64,000 bases of DNA, from positions 4,986,311 to 5,050,310 of the forward strand of contig OX393562.1 in assembly GCA_947652115.1 (NCBI GenBank). The letters run 5' to 3'. Every line of letters begins with the position of its first letter. Position 1 is the stretch's first letter. The position numbers and the translations under genes were made by a program. A model generated the notes under the pieces. The model made no database searches and was not told where the DNA came from. It was given only the letters and a program-made list of their open reading frames with translations. This document shows, piece by piece, positions 1 through 12,418 of this stretch. Origin of the DNA: Blastomussa wellsi (taxonomy: Eukaryota; Cnidaria; Anthozoa; Scleractinia; Plerogyridae).

Positions 1-549
1 ATGGTACATCTAGACCTAATTCTAAATACGTAGTACAAGGTACTATTATTGTTAAGTATTTTCTTGATAAAAATGTGATACACCTTCCACATCCTTTCCC
101 CTCTCTGTCATCTTTCTCCCTGCTTTCTATTGGCGACATCCTTGCCAGAGAGCCTGTTCACAGGCCATTCAAATTATGTTCTAATGAGAATGGAGAGTGG
201 ATTTCTGGATGTCTGTATTAATGCAACTACGATAACAAGGGCAGCATGGTTGTGCATGGTGTATGGTCCTTTTTTTTCCAGGATCCATGTGGATGTGTTT
301 CTTTCCTGCTTCAATTGCTATGTGGGATATACACTTATTCACTTAAGTATTTATCAGTGACAAAAATTGTTTTTTGTACATGTCAGCACTGTTCCTGCAT
401 CAACCTCCTGGCAACATTCCCCTTATATTTACAGTAACTGCCAGTTAAATATTTAACCCCTTGAGGAAGATACACATTTATTAAATACACTATGTACATG
501 TACAACAGTTAAAACAGTGGTTATAATTACAGTTGTATGTGTTGCTTAC

Positions 550-686
550 ATCAAGTTCAAATTCTGGTGATTCGCTGGACGATAGTGTTAGCACGGCCAC
601 TCTGTCAATCCTATACACCTCATGATCTCCAGGTAACGAACCAAGCAGGGTCCTCTTGGAAATCACCAACAGCCTCCAATCGGCAC
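550..686 (-). CDS. INPP5F: INPP5F-like coding exon 3
   Basis: 137 nt, acceptor TTTGACAG, donor GAT|GTAAGC. Encodes ADWRLLVISKRTLLGS and the conserved LPGDHEVYRIDRVAVLTL. The next exon is not identifiable in positions 1-549. Confidence 0.8.
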
Positions 687-3600
687 CTGTCAAACAACAT
701 AACATTAGCAATCAGTTTACAAACAGACTACAAGTATGTTGGAGCTGTGCTACTTTTCTGCATATACATCAGGGTTGTCAAAATAAGCCGGCAACCGGCG
801 CATTTCACCTGCTATTCCTAATACTGCACCGGCTACTCCAAATGTTAGTAGGTCAGTTCTAAGCATGATATTAGAGAAACAAAATGAAAATAGCCACCTA
901 TTTTTTGGTTGGAACCTACTACTCAAAAACCTACAGACAACCCTGGTACATGTACATGACATGGGGAGCAGGACTTGTTATCAAAGATTGTGTTTAAATC
1001 TTTAGAAATGGTTGGGAATTTTTTGGCATGGCACTAAACATGTAGTCTACCTGGTCTTAATAAATTGGAGGGCATTATTAATAATTATAATGAATGGTAA
1101 CACTCCAAATAACAACACAAAGGTGATCAGTGATCAGTCTCAAAATCTTAGAACTCCCCTTTCTGACTATTAGATGGTTAACTCTATATGTAAAATTATT
1201 ATTATTAAATTATTATTAGGGCTGCTTTTCTATTGATCGGTTTTTGTTGTGCATTTTTGATATGCTTCAGGGGTTTCTATTCCACTATCTCTATTGCTGT
1301 TGTAGGATGAAGTCCTATATGAAAAGTCTCCTTGACCCTGTGTATACTTGCTAGCAGTGGTCATGACCATTGTACTCCAAAATTGCCGAGGATTGTGTTC
1401 AAGCTAGCTGAATTTCTCTATCAGGGGCAAGGGAGAAAGATGCAAGAAAGGATAACAGAAGACAACGCTTCGGTGTCCTTTTCGTTTAGTTTATCCCTCT
1501 AATCTAACTGAAAAAGGTGTGGAATGACTTTAATTTATTACTAACAGTTCTCAGCAGTTTGACATACAAATAAGGCTAATAGGTCACCGTGCCTTTTGCC
1601 TCGTTCACATGCCGTCTTAACAAAAGAATATATTATCGTAAGCCCAACGCAATAACAGCCATTCTGTACTCTGAAAAGCTCTAACCAGTGGGGGAATTTG
1701 ACTGTGGGCAATTTGAACAAATTTTTCAAAAAGTCCCAGAGTTTTGCATGGGGGGAGGGGACAGGGACAGGGAATAGGAGGTGGGGGAGGGAATGGGTAT
1801 TCTTGGATTTAGTGGAACTCCGGCAGACCAAAGGGCTCATACTCATAGACCCATGCAGTCTATTCTTCATGGTCAAAATGGCTTGTAGCATGGCTCGCGG
1901 GCGCACATGACGACATATGACGCAACCCTTGGAATGTAGTCTTGGTTAACGTTCATAGCAGAGCACCGTAATGTAAACTTGCATCTTTGATACATTTAAT
2001 AGGCATCCATGTTATGGACAAATTATTGACAGCTGTGAAAAGAAGGTATCTGCTGACCAGTATCACAAGACCAGATTGTGGGCCCAGATTGAGAACTCAT
2101 CGAGGTCACATGTTTTTGTTAAGTTGACTGCTGACCAGGTATTGGTTTTTCATTAATCGCAGGCTCAGGTGCAAATTTTTTTTCCTGGCTTCTGGCAGAA
2201 TTTTGTAATTTCCATGGTTATTCTAAGCAGAATTTCTCCAAGTGGAGTTGATGCTTTTAATTATTCTTATTTACTTCAGCTGTGGAATCGTCACAACAAC
2301 CATAAGGTCTTTTCCACACTTTTAACATCTGGAAAGGGCTGAAGAATTTTAATTGTACACCTAAGGCCTGGTTCACCCAGCGACATAACCACAAGGTCAC
2401 GCAGATAATAGAAAGACCTCACATAGATGTTTAATGAGTAGGAACATGATGGCATAAAGCTACATGAACATAACGACATAAGGAAAAGACTGATCTTTTC
2501 TTTATGTGGTTATGTCATTATTTCACTAATGTGAACCAGGCTTACATGTTGGTAGTGTGGCATTATAATTTTTTTTAATTACATGAATTCTATTTAAACA
2601 TAGACAAAATAAAAAGGAACAATTGTTTTATACCTTTGTCACATATTTTATGCACATGACTTAGATTTCTATCAATATTTCGAACATGTTTCAACTGTGC
2701 TAAAAAAAGATTATATTTTAGATGTAAGTTATTTAAACTGTGGAATTACGTATCAACAAGGCTAATTCTATTATACAATTTATTATGTTTATGGAAACCC
2801 CAACAAAAGAAAGTAGATTTTCATCATTCTAAAAACACCCTGGCAATTATAAATGCAAACGCCACAGAAATGTACACCACAAACTGTGTCAAGGCGGCGG
2901 TTTTGACGAATCGAATCCTCGATGAGAATTGAGTTTCTGCAAAACTCGATTATTATTTTCTCTATGGGTATAAAAGCTTACATATTATTTGGGTATCAGA
3001 TAGCTTCGAATTAACGAAAAAAGTCGCATTTTAACCGATCGAGTTACGGGCATGAAATTCGGTTAAGGGTATTTCGATTGTTTGTAAATAAACATTCTTG
3101 TTTCGCCGGCCGTTTGTTTAATTAATTTTTATGGAAAGATAACAAATTGAAGACGCTATCCAGTAAATTTGTATTTGCTGGCCCCATTTTTGCACGGCTT
3201 AAGAAGCTGTGTACAAAAGTGTAAGCTTTAGTACTGTGGATAAAACTCAATTTGAGATTATAAACTTGCGATGCTTCAGGAAGTATTAAACGTTGACGAA
3301 CTGCAATGGCTTGATTTTCGTGAAGCTATTGAGCCGATTGAAGTTTATTTACGATAGGTCTAACTAAAATCGATAAAGAGAAAACGTGATAGCCGATGCA
3401 TATCACTGGGCAAAAAATTTTAAAACGTAAAGGTGGAGTGATTCCCAGCGCCGCCAGCCGGCGAGTCACTTTCATACCTGGGAAAAACTGTATTTTCCCA
3501 ATGATTCCATAAACGATTCCACGACATTTCAGAGACCAGGCTTCGCCCAAGTCAACTCCTACAACAGAAAACACAAAAATATATAAAATCACGAAAGAGA

Positions 3601-3754
3601 AAAAGAGTTGTCTGATCTTCAGAGCATAAAACTTTGAATTATGATCGCGCTTTTTACCGTAGCGTGGTTGCAAGCGGCCGTCCAGCCGATTGCACCACAA
3701 ACTGTCCGGTCCGTTTAAAATTATGAAGTTGTCCTGTGCTTGATAAAGTTCCAT
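550..3754 (-). CDS. INPP5F: INPP5F/SAC2-type phosphoinositide phosphatase, first three coding exons (partial, continues off left edge)
   Basis: Three minus-strand exons chain in phase: 3754-3658 (32 codons plus 1 nt), 3558-3478 (81 nt, phase 1 to 1) and 686-550 (137 nt). The peptide begins MELYQAQDNFIIL, continues with CRGIVYGIIGKIQFFPG, and then reads LPGDHEVYRIDRVAVLTLS. This order matches the N-terminus of INPP5F (SAC2), a Sac-domain phosphatase that removes the 4-phosphate from PI4P on endosomes. The catalytic Sac domain (CX5R) would be encoded further left and is not in the window. Splice sites are good: donors G|GTAAAA, G|GTATGA and T|GTAAGC; acceptors TTGTAG and TGACAG. The start codon is the first ATG and gives a length and sequence like family members. 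The recognition is from memory of the family, not a search; paralogous Sac proteins are the main alternative. Confidence 0.8.
687..3477 (-). other. Intron 2 of the INPP5F-like gene
   Basis: About 2.8 kb of AT-rich intron. The only structure I can support is the foldback element at 2363-2543. Several short ORFs here lack codon signal and homology that I recognise. Confidence 0.6.
2363..2543. mobile_element. MITE-like foldback, GCCTGG/TTAA family, copy 1
   Basis: Begins AAGGCCTGGTTCAC and ends GTGAACCAGGCTTA. Inside are short words such as AACGACATAAGGAAAAG that recur in the copy at 28292-28534, in the same order. Flanks CTAA and TTAC look like a decayed TTAA duplication. Confidence 0.75.
3478..3558 (-). 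CDS. INPP5F: INPP5F-like coding exon 2
   Basis: 81 nt between acceptor TTGTTGTAG and donor CAG|GTATGA, phase 1 at both ends. Encodes GVDLGEAWSLKCRG and the IVYGIIGKIQFFP stretch typical of the family. Confidence 0.78.
3658..3754 (-). CDS. INPP5F: INPP5F-like coding exon 1
   Basis: Starts with ATG at 3754 and encodes 32 residues including SLWCNRLDGRLQPRY. Donor G|GTAAAAAG at 3657. The frame also reads on into the intron, so the apparent 142-residue ORF here is not one exon. Confidence 0.78.
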
Positions 3755-4061
3755 CTCTTATCCGGGAGCAAGGGACGACCGATGAAACCCATCTGCAAGC
3801 ATTATCACCAACTACACCGGTTTTGCCGACACTTCTTCGTTTCCGCCATGTTGTGTTTTGGGTTGAAGGGCTTTGTTACCCATCATTCCAACCGGACTTG
3901 GAAATCACGGTCACGAAATCCAGCAGTCCGACCCGCACCGGCAGCAGTGCGCCAAGCTCCAAGAACCCCAAGAGTCACTCTTTTGCACGTGGGGACCAAC
4001 CGAACACGAAATTAAGAGCAAAAGAGAGAGTTCTCGTAGTCTACAAAATGTTCGCCAATTG

Positions 4062-4152
4062 CCCGTTCCTTAGTCTCCTTCGCAGCCGTTTTTTGGATGT
4101 CACGCAACGTTCCGAAAAAAAAAAAAAACGGCTGCGAAGGAGACCCGTTCCT
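4062..4152. mobile_element. 73-bp hairpin MITE with 9-bp target duplication
   Basis: Element 4071-4143 is flanked by two copies of CCCGTTCCT (4062-4070 and 4144-4152). The arms pair as TCTCCTTCGCAGCCGTTTTTT with its complement; the loop contains an A-run. A 9-bp duplication is typical of Mutator-like elements, but no transposase is visible, so the superfamily is inferred. Confidence 0.8.
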
Positions 4153-4165
4153 CAAATGGAGAATA

Positions 4166-4437
4166 GGCCTGCTAAATTTTTATTGTCGCAACGTGAAAGA
4201 AATCTGAGAAATACATCTTTTCACAAGTTTCCAGCTATATAATATCCTTTGTGCTCGAAATACAGCATGTTGAACTTTCGAGATTTCTGCCGTACGTGAC
4301 ATATGTGTTCTGTCGTGCTTGAAGGAAAGATCTTTTCTCGAGATTTTTACAGTTTAAACAGTTCAAGTTAGGAAAGGTGTTTGTGTGTATGTATACTAGA
4401 ACGCAAGAAAAGAGCAATCGCTTTCATAGCCAAAGTG
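4166..4437. repeat. Dispersed repeat, copy 1 (with 25553-25838)
   Basis: Shares an ordered series of words with 25553-25838, including TAAATTTTTATTGTC, TCTTTTCACAAGTTTCCAGC, CAGTTTAAACAGTTCAAG and AATCGCTTTCATAGC. Copies are in the same orientation and diverged. Class unknown. Confidence 0.75.
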
Positions 4438-4569
4438 AGTGCGAGATTTTTTCTTTGATTTCCGGCCTCTCTGGACATGTTGGTGTCAATTCGGAGGAGT
4501 ACCGGGACATGGCGTCTCCATACTGAGCGCTATAAATTTGCGTGAAATGCTTCATCCTCGGTAATAATT

Positions 4570-4675
4570 TAATAATATAATTTGGTTTTATCAACTGGGT
4601 TGATAATGTAAATTGGCCACCGTAAAGAGATTCAAGAGCTGACGTTTCGAGCGTTAGCCCTTCGTCGGCTTATGA
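4570..4675 (-). mobile_element. Penelope-like element 3' tail fragment
   Basis: Reverse complement of the tail seen at 53380-53475: GACGAAGGGCTAACGCTCG, GAAACGTCAGCTCTTGAATC and GGTTGATAAAACC-type words. Only the terminal repeat remains, with no coding part. Confidence 0.75.
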
Positions 4676-4992
4676 CTCCGTTGCTTCACGGCCTGGAAGG
4701 GTCTTTTCGGGCTCCGGGATTTGACCAAAATACAGTGAGGGATTCGGGAAAGCGCAAAATATCTGGACGAGATTCGGGAATTGCCTGCTTCTCGGGTGGT
4801 GGGATTGAGCAGAATTTGGGCAATTGTTACGGGAATTCATGCCTGACTTTTGGGAGTTCGGGAAATTCCACCGAGATCTGACCGCGAAAGCGGATCAACC
4901 AGGCGAGTGCTAACTGGTAAGTGTTTCCTGTTGAAAAACAAAACAACTGGCTAATAGTTATCTGATTGAAACTGTCACTGAGGAACCCAGTT

Positions 4993-5188
4993 CAGTTCAG
5001 CTGATGACCAGCCGTCAGAGTATGACTCTGACTCTAGCGACAATGAGGAAAGTAGCACCAATGAAGAAGTCGCAGTCGAGGATTTACCAGCTGTAGACGT
5101 TTTGTCAAGGACAGCTCGCACGCGTACAGGAAGACCCATCACACTTTCATACAGGACTCTTTCATCGTACTATGGCACGAATAACTAA
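4993..5188 (+). CDS. Possible terminal exon of an acidic, unknown protein
   Basis: After a candidate acceptor (TTCAGTTCAG) the frame encodes an acidic Ser/Asp/Glu-rich stretch (DSDSSDNEESSTNEE) followed by RTARTRTGRPITLSYRTL and a TAA stop at about 5186-5188. The acidic then basic tail resembles the ends of retrotransposon-derived polyproteins, but I cannot name it. A GTAAGTG donor-like site at about 4918 could belong to the preceding exon. It may be a relic. Confidence 0.3.
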
Positions 5189-5189
5189 T

Positions 5190-8130
5190 TGCATTTTGCA
5201 GTAGTCTCACAACACGCGTAAAATCAAAACAACAACCAAAAGGGCAAATCTACATCTTAAATTCATTAGCTTATGCAATTAGTAGTCCTCTTTTAAGGAC
5301 GGTCGCGCAAAAATTTTCTGCCATTGATTATTCTCTGAAACTCTCACCACTGTAAGATAATGTGTAACTGATGTCAGAAATGCAAAAAAAAATTGAGGGT
5401 CACCGACTTCGTTTTGGAGATAACATGCCCAGAAGAACACCCTAAATCTGAAAACTCGCGCTTCGTTAGCGAATACGGCTACAGTGCATGTCTGTAAGCA
5501 CAAATATATTGCAAATAAATCTTTGAAATGAACGTATCTATGTCAAATGTTGTTTAAATGGACCCATAAAGTGAATTTATTCAATTGGTGTTGTTCCTTG
5601 AAGTAAAAATTCGCATTTAGCGACCACATTTCCACTAGCCTAACAGCCGCAAGATGGCAGGATTCGATGTCCTCTGGGCAAAACACTTCAAAATTTTTAA
5701 ACTTCCCACATTGATTTTTTGTTCATTTTTTGACAATCTGCCGATGAATTGCAAATAAAATCAGTTCATGGAAAAAAAGTAGGGGTCACCGGCCATTCTA
5801 CATTCTAGGTGCAGTGGGCGGGTTAATTACTGTCTTTACTAAAAACGAGCGGGCAGTCCGGGCAGAATATCATAATGAAGAAACTGTCATGTTGAATATG
5901 CTGTGTGATGGTCCTGAATCTGCATGGCTTATATTTGTTTGTTATTTTTAGTGCCCTTTTTCCTTTCGCTGGCATCGTCAGCATTGTCAAGAAAACCATC
6001 CTTTGTTACTACGTAGTTTGAATTTTACACTGAGATGTTCCCCGTGTTGCTATGAGATGCGCCTTTTTCGAAAACAATTCCATTTGTGTTGAACAACGGG
6101 CGAAGTGTGGAGCTTATCGATCGTATCGCCTGAACGTCAGTTGGCAAATCAGCAACAGCTTGATTCGGTAAGCTTCTTTTTGATTGTAGTATGCGATTTT
6201 CTTTTTATTACTTTTTATTTTATTTGTTAAGGAATTTATGCTATATCAAACATCAGAAGTAGTCCTTCACATTTTCTGTTAAAACCCGACCTCCAGAAGG
6301 TACACACAACACCGACAATTTCTCAGTTGATTTGTATTTTGTCGTTGCTTATTCAAGCCACTGTATGGATGGTACTGTGCCAGTACCGGGAAACTGTACA
6401 TTTGCTAGCCAAAAAGGGGGCTAGAATTACTTATGCCATCCATTTAACTCAGTACAAACAAACAAATTAAGGATCACTAGAAAAAAATGTTTCACTCATC
6501 TATTCATTGTACAAGATTTGAGACTAAAAAGAACATGGAACAAATACCCAGATAATTTGTTATTCGTCAAAGACTTTTATTTATTATAATATGACGCCCG
6601 CAGGATGCGGGACGTCAGGTATATTTATATTTCAAATGTTTCCGGTAGTAGGGAATATAAACAATGACTTTATCGGTTGTTTCGTGAAAACGATATGTGT
6701 ACAGTAAGGGAATTCATTCCTAGGCTTTTCCTGAATTGGTTCTCAGTATAACTGATCGTAAAGTTCTGCCTAGAGCGACCTCAGATATCTTATACGTTCA
6801 TTTAACTACCCAGTGTGATTCTTTTCGAAGTTGTTAATGATAATTTCGCTCAACATCAAAACAAACCAATTTAGCAGTGTCGCTTTTGATTCCCGGGGCG
6901 CTTTCGCTTTTGTAAGGATTTGAATTTAATTTCACAAGTAGAGAAAAAAGCTAAAACTCGATCATCAATTTAATTTTAAGCTGCTAACTAATCCAATATT
7001 TGTTTAAAATTAGTTAAGTCAAAAGGGGATAAATGCAAGAGAATTTCCAGCGCGAGTCCTTGCGTGTGAAGAGAGTAATGGACGAGTCACGATTCACACC
7101 TTCGAGTTATGGACAATGTGCATTGCTTGTTCACAACACGACCGAAATTCTACAAATTAAATTATTTTTAATTGTTACTTAGAAACGGAGCAGTTTGGAG
7201 AAAAATGCGAGCTTCCTTCCCTTTTGACCTCAATAGCGACTAACTTATCAGCGGCACCTGATGACCTAATCTTTCGAAATTCGCTAGGAGTGTCTAAAAT
7301 GGATTTCTCTATATTCTATACAAGCCTGTGAACGTTTAATTAATTTGGAGCTGCCCTACAAAATATTTAGAAATATCATTGGTCTTTTCGAAAGTACCAG
7401 GGTCTTTTTTTGTCTCATCCGAAAGTTTTAGCTATCCTGATGGGTCTTGTCGATACATCGAGGACACGGAGCTCGAGAAGCCCAATTTTCACTAGAAAAT
7501 TTTTAGGGGCAGTTTTTCTTCATACTTATGCCTATCGAAATATTGCGAAAATACTGGACAATATAAATGTTGATCAGTCGAGATCCTTTTAGAAACCTTT
7601 TAGAATAATTATGACAGACGAAATTTTTAGCGAACGAAATGACCGTTCGAAAATTATTGGAAATTATAAAAAGTGGACAAACCAATTCCGAAAATTCTAA
7701 GGAAATTTTGTGGTTTTCCAAAAAATATCGGTAAAAGATTTCGAAATTTTAGGCAATCTTCCATCCCAACATATATATTTTACCGAAATATTCCGTTGGG
7801 TTCCCTTGACTTATGTGCTTTTTACTTCAAAAGTCCTGAATGTCTTGCCGATCTACAGTAAAGCGTGTAAATTAAGTTTAAATTGTAATACTAGCAGTGA
7901 TATTTCTTAATTGAAATTTAATATGTAAACCAATTTAGTCCTATTATGCTTCCCTTGCACCATGTTTTCTTATTACATTTTACCCTAAAGACTGAGTTCA
8001 TGGTAGTCTTTTCTTTGAATTTAAGTCACTATTATCAGCGAACGTCATAATTTTTTTCATTCAGCACTCGCCTATAGCCGTTTGCAATGTTGAGTACGTT
8101 CAGAACAAAATTTGTGCTCCAAAAACAGAG
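5190..8130. other. Intergenic stretch without recognisable genes
   Basis: AT-rich sequence with only short ORFs lacking familiar motifs or paired splice sites. AATAAA-type signals occur near 5513 and 5754 but cannot be tied to a transcript. Confidence 0.5.
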
Positions 8131-8137
8131 GATGTCA

Positions 8138-8227
8138 CCGAGGCTTGGGGGAATAAAACAAAAGATTTTACATCGAGGCTTAGGGATGAATAAATAAGTT
8201 CTTTTGTTTTAATCCCCTAAGCCTCGG
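8138..8227. repeat. Foldback repeat, about 90 bp
   Basis: Left arm CCGAGGCTTGGGGGAATAAA pairs with right arm ending CCCCTAAGCCTCGG. A third partial copy of the word (CGAGGCTTAGGG) sits in the loop. Confidence 0.75.
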
Positions 8228-8525
8228 CACCATGTTAGAATTTTAATATATCGGAATCGGTCTATTTGCAAACTAATCATCTATATTATGTTAACGATAG
8301 CTAATATTTTGAATGTAATGCGACATTTTGCCTCGTGAGTCACATGCATAAGCACATACTGGTACGGTGCAACCATCAATGGAAACGCGTACAAAAAGGC
8401 GGCCCTCACATCGATGGGCTGTTCTCCCCGTGCGATCGCCGCGGGTCTCCAGAATTTCCGAATTTTCGCAGTCGTACCTAACCCCGTTTAGTTTTTGGCT
8501 TATCAGTTATATTATGACAATATTC

Positions 8526-8575
8526 CTAATATATAGATTTAGGCAAGCCTAAAATCGGAGCTCCACATTTGCTGC
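8526..8575. repeat. Dispersed repeat end shared with 29386-29425
   Basis: The words TAGGCAAGCCTAAAATCGG and GGAGCTCC occur here, and in reverse complement near 29386-29425 (GGAGCTCCGC, TTTTAGGCTTGGCTAAATC). A diverged third trace (TTTTAGTCTTGGCTAAAATC) is at 53910-53930. About 150 bp downstream, at 8730-8750, is a pol III B-box-like GTTCGAATCC, so this may be a SINE-type repeat. Confidence 0.5.
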
Positions 8576-9189
8576 TAGTTTGTGATGAGTTGTGAAAATA
8601 CTTTCGCAAAAAAAAAGGAAAGTAAGAAAAGGAAAAATATAATAAAATGAAAAAAGACAAAGAAATCGAAACTAAACTTGTCTCAATTGAGTAGGTGCTT
8701 CCTTTGTTACCAATAGTTCCTCTGAAGAGGTTGTGAGTTCGAATCCCTCTTCCCAAAGTAATTTTTTTCTCCGATAACATAACAATAATAAAATTGGCTC
8801 CAACCGGGACGAAACACATTGAAGCGGTTATTTTTCGCGTTTCGGGCGAATTAAAAGCCGACAACTCAATTTAGACCTCGACGAGCTACACCTGAGCCCA
8901 GACCGAGACTGCTGTGGTCATGTGATCATATTGGTCACTGAATACCTTGTTGGGGCAACCTGATAAAATGCTAGCGAGTAACATGCGATAGACTAGCATA
9001 CTCCAAGCAGCTTATTGCTACAGAAACCGGAGTTACGCGCTGGCAGGCTTTACTTCATTCACCTGAGCAAAAGTTGTAGCCGTGAAGTGTGCTCGCGTAT
9101 CTTGTCATCATTTGAACAGCGGCGTAAGAAATAGAACGGAGTATTTTTTTCTTTTTTACAGGAAAAAAAAAAAAAACACACAAGCAAGC

Positions 9190-9286
9190 ATGCGTGTTGC
9201 GAGTGTACACAGCCGGTACATTTTATTTGTACTGGCCATTGTAGGAATATCCATCTACCTTGTCACGAACATTTCAAGAAAGCCTG
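9190..9286 (+). CDS. Sulfotransferase exon 1 (cytosolic tail and membrane anchor)
   Basis: ATG at 9190, 32 residues plus 1 nt, anchor YILFVLAIVGISIYLV, donor G|GTAAGAG. Confidence 0.8.
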
Positions 9287-12200
9287 GTAAGAGTTTTTCT
9301 CATAGTGATATGTCGTGCACTTCCACATTAAATTTTTATTTTAGCACCAAGTTTGATTGCGACGCTATATCTGATATGTGATTCTAGATGGTGTGCTTGA
9401 ATCTAAGGCTATGTTTACACAAGACCGGTTCCAAATGGACCCAGTCCGAAAATCGAGCAGGATAAGCCTTCAATTTTGGATCCGCATCGGACTGGTTGCA
9501 GAAAATATCTCTTACTAACCGAGCGGGAGGTCTGCATGTGAGAATTAATCCTGGCCGAGGTCGTGAATACAGACCGAACGTAGTGAGGTCTGTACTCACG
9601 ACCGAGGCCAAGATTCTCCCATACAGACCGACTAAGGAAACTTAAATTTGCTTAACGACACTGCTTCGTTCTCGCTGACATTTTGTTTGCGAACGGAGAT
9701 GAACTGAACTTAAATTTGCGAAAAGTTGATCGTATCTTTACTTTTTATTCTTGTCAAGCTTTTTTAATTTTCCATTTAGTGTTTTTAGACAAAAAGGAGA
9801 CAATGTGTTCCTGTTTTGTTTGTAACTTTCTGACCCCAAAATGCAACCGGTCTAGATGCCAGTCTAAATTCTAGCTTCCAATCCACGTGAAACACGGCCA
9901 TATAATAAGATCCCATATACAAAACACCCAAATCGATTCCAAACGGTTGCATGCAAACAGAATTATTAACGGTTCCGGTCCGGTCCCGTGTAAATGTAAC
10001 CTTAGTCCCAATCATAAAGTAAAAACAAAGGAAATGAAACGGAGTCAGTACATGATACAGTTTCCTACTTTTTCTCAGCAGTTTAAGTATGGGTAATCAA
10101 ATGGTGACGAATGAAATTAACATGTCTCATCAAAAAGCCATTTTAGTTGTAGTTTCCTCAATAACCAACCAAGATGGAATTTCTGACGCCGAGCTTAATG
10201 AAGCCAAGACGTTTGTTGAAAAGGAGAGTTGGAGCGATAACACAGAGACAGGTGAGGATTCCAGTTCACGGATGTAAATTTAGAATGCTTTGCCGTTCCC
10301 CAATCTCATTCCCAGACCATTAGCTCCTACTGATCACCCAGAGGACCTGGTGACTAGAAGGAAGGCTCTGGAAACGAGGCTGGAAATTCGAGTCCATTTA
10401 AATTTAAAATATTTGTATGGAAAAAGCCACTTTGGCCTGGAAAAGGCTCGTAAGATAAATGTCTATATAACCACCCAATCGATAGGAGCCAAGCTTAGAA
10501 TTCCATCACATATATTTTGACTTACTTCTGTTACATATACAAACTTTGATGACACTCCCTGAAGAGGGCTTGTGAGAAGACAATATAGTTAAAATTTAAA
10601 ACTTACAGTCATATAATGAAGAATAAAAGTGAAATATAAATTAAAATAAAAGCAACCGCTAAGAATTTGTAACGTAAAAGAAAAAAAATGTTGTAGTGGA
10701 ACTGTCACTAGGGCCGACTTGAAAGGAAACCCGCGCTTCTTGCTGACAACGTAACGGTACTGTAGCAGCTCCCGTAAGCTTGTAATTCTACTGGTAGCAG
10801 TTGCTATTACATTGTTCCTGTTGTTTGTTCTATTGTTTTCACGTAGGGTATCGAGCCATTCATGTGAGACCTTACGAGAGCTGCTCCCTCGCCCCAACGA
10901 AAAGCTGCTTTTGGGTGCCAAAAATTACACTGGGTTAAAGCGAGTTTCAATTGAGTGACGTAAAACCAAAACCGAAGTAATTACTTTGGCCAATCATAAA
11001 GGAAGGAGACAATCCAATACTTGAAGTAATTACTCGTAACCGACATAAAGCGCGGGAAAACGATTCCGCGATACGGAAAAAAGATGGTGCCACGCGTGGA
11101 ATATTTTGGGTAGATCGACATGTTGACGCCAAAATTACTGTGTTTGTATGGGACTCTGATAGAAATAATTTCCTTAAAAAATAAATTCTGAACAATATAT
11201 GAATAGCCAAGTGAAATACCAAATTTGAGGGATGTAGCCGTACCAGAAAGCGTCCACTCGCGTTATCAATTTTCCTTACATTTGTCTATAATTTTCCCCC
11301 ACAAACATGCAAGCAAATGTGTGAGAAATTAAAAACGGGATTACACGCTTTCTAGTTCAGTTACATCCCTCAGATTTGGTACACATAATCTTTTGCCTAG
11401 TACTCTCACTTTGCTATCCATAAATTGCCCGTACGTTATTTTTTAATAAAATTATGTGCCATCAGATTCCCATACAAACACAGAAACTTTAAAGCCGACA
11501 TGTCGATTTCCCCAAAATGCAACGCATAGCGCAATCTTTTTCTGTATGGTTTTACTTCTGATAGGTTGAAAAGGTGGCGCGAGATTCTTAAGCTATTGAC
11601 TGAGCGCAGTAATGCCAAACCAAAGCAGTTAAACGGGGATTTCGTAGGACTAGGGACTGATAGGAAGCTAAAAGATAAAAGTGCTTTGATATTTCAACTT
11701 TTGACATCAGGATTAAATGGGAAAATACCAGGTCGTAATTGCAATAAATTCTCGTTTGCATTTTTTTTTTCAAAAAAAGAAAAAGAAGAATACAAGACTG
11801 TTCGTACGCTGTTGCTTTTTGTCGGCTACTCAAGAAGCCGCCACACTCTGCTGGCCTCTCTTCTGGATGCACACCCTCACATGGTGGTCGCAAATGAGAA
11901 GAATCTCTTTTACCGCCTCAGGCACGGAGGAGAGTTCAATAGAAACGAGATGTTTGATATGTTGGTGCAGGGCTCCAAAGGGTTTCTGAAAGGTGGGAAA
12001 GGCATAGTGATGAAGGGCAATCTTCAGAACACAACTCATTTTGGATTCTGGATGGAAGGCTACTGGCAAGGGGCTTATGACAAGTACATTCAGGCAAGCA
12101 TAAGCTCTTTCGTAGAATATAATCAAGAGCCATAATCACTTTCAACCCCTTGAGTACCGATAAACGAGAGGATTCCATCTCACAAAATTTACACAATACA

Positions 12201-12296
12201 AAACCTAGCCTGCGTAGCAAGCGTTCCCAAGCGAGCGAAGAGCTGTTTTTCGATCGGGCGGGAACGCTTGCTGCGCAGGCTATACAAAACCTTTAT

Positions 12297-12333
<37 letters not shown>

Positions 12334-12378
12334 ATTTACAATTGCGAGCCGATAGGCGAGCAATTGTAAAGCCCATAC

Positions 12379-12418
<40 letters not shown>

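Noticed and set aside
3326..3754. 142-residue minus-strand ORF as a single exon
   Set aside because: Only two segments (3754-3658, 3558-3478) match the phosphatase; the rest is intron, shown by GT/AG borders.
3736..4242. 168-residue plus-strand ORF
   Set aside because: It is antisense to INPP5F-like exon 1, runs through the hairpin element with its A-run, and has low-complexity Lys/Arg content. Best explained as chance.
8690..8765. Possible tRNA gene (GTTCGAATCC B box)
   Set aside because: No acceptor stem or anticodon arm can be folded; more likely part of a SINE-like repeat.
11566..12135. 189-residue ORF starting upstream of sulfotransferase exon 3
   Set aside because: The part before 11780 is intron; using it would break phase with exon 2.
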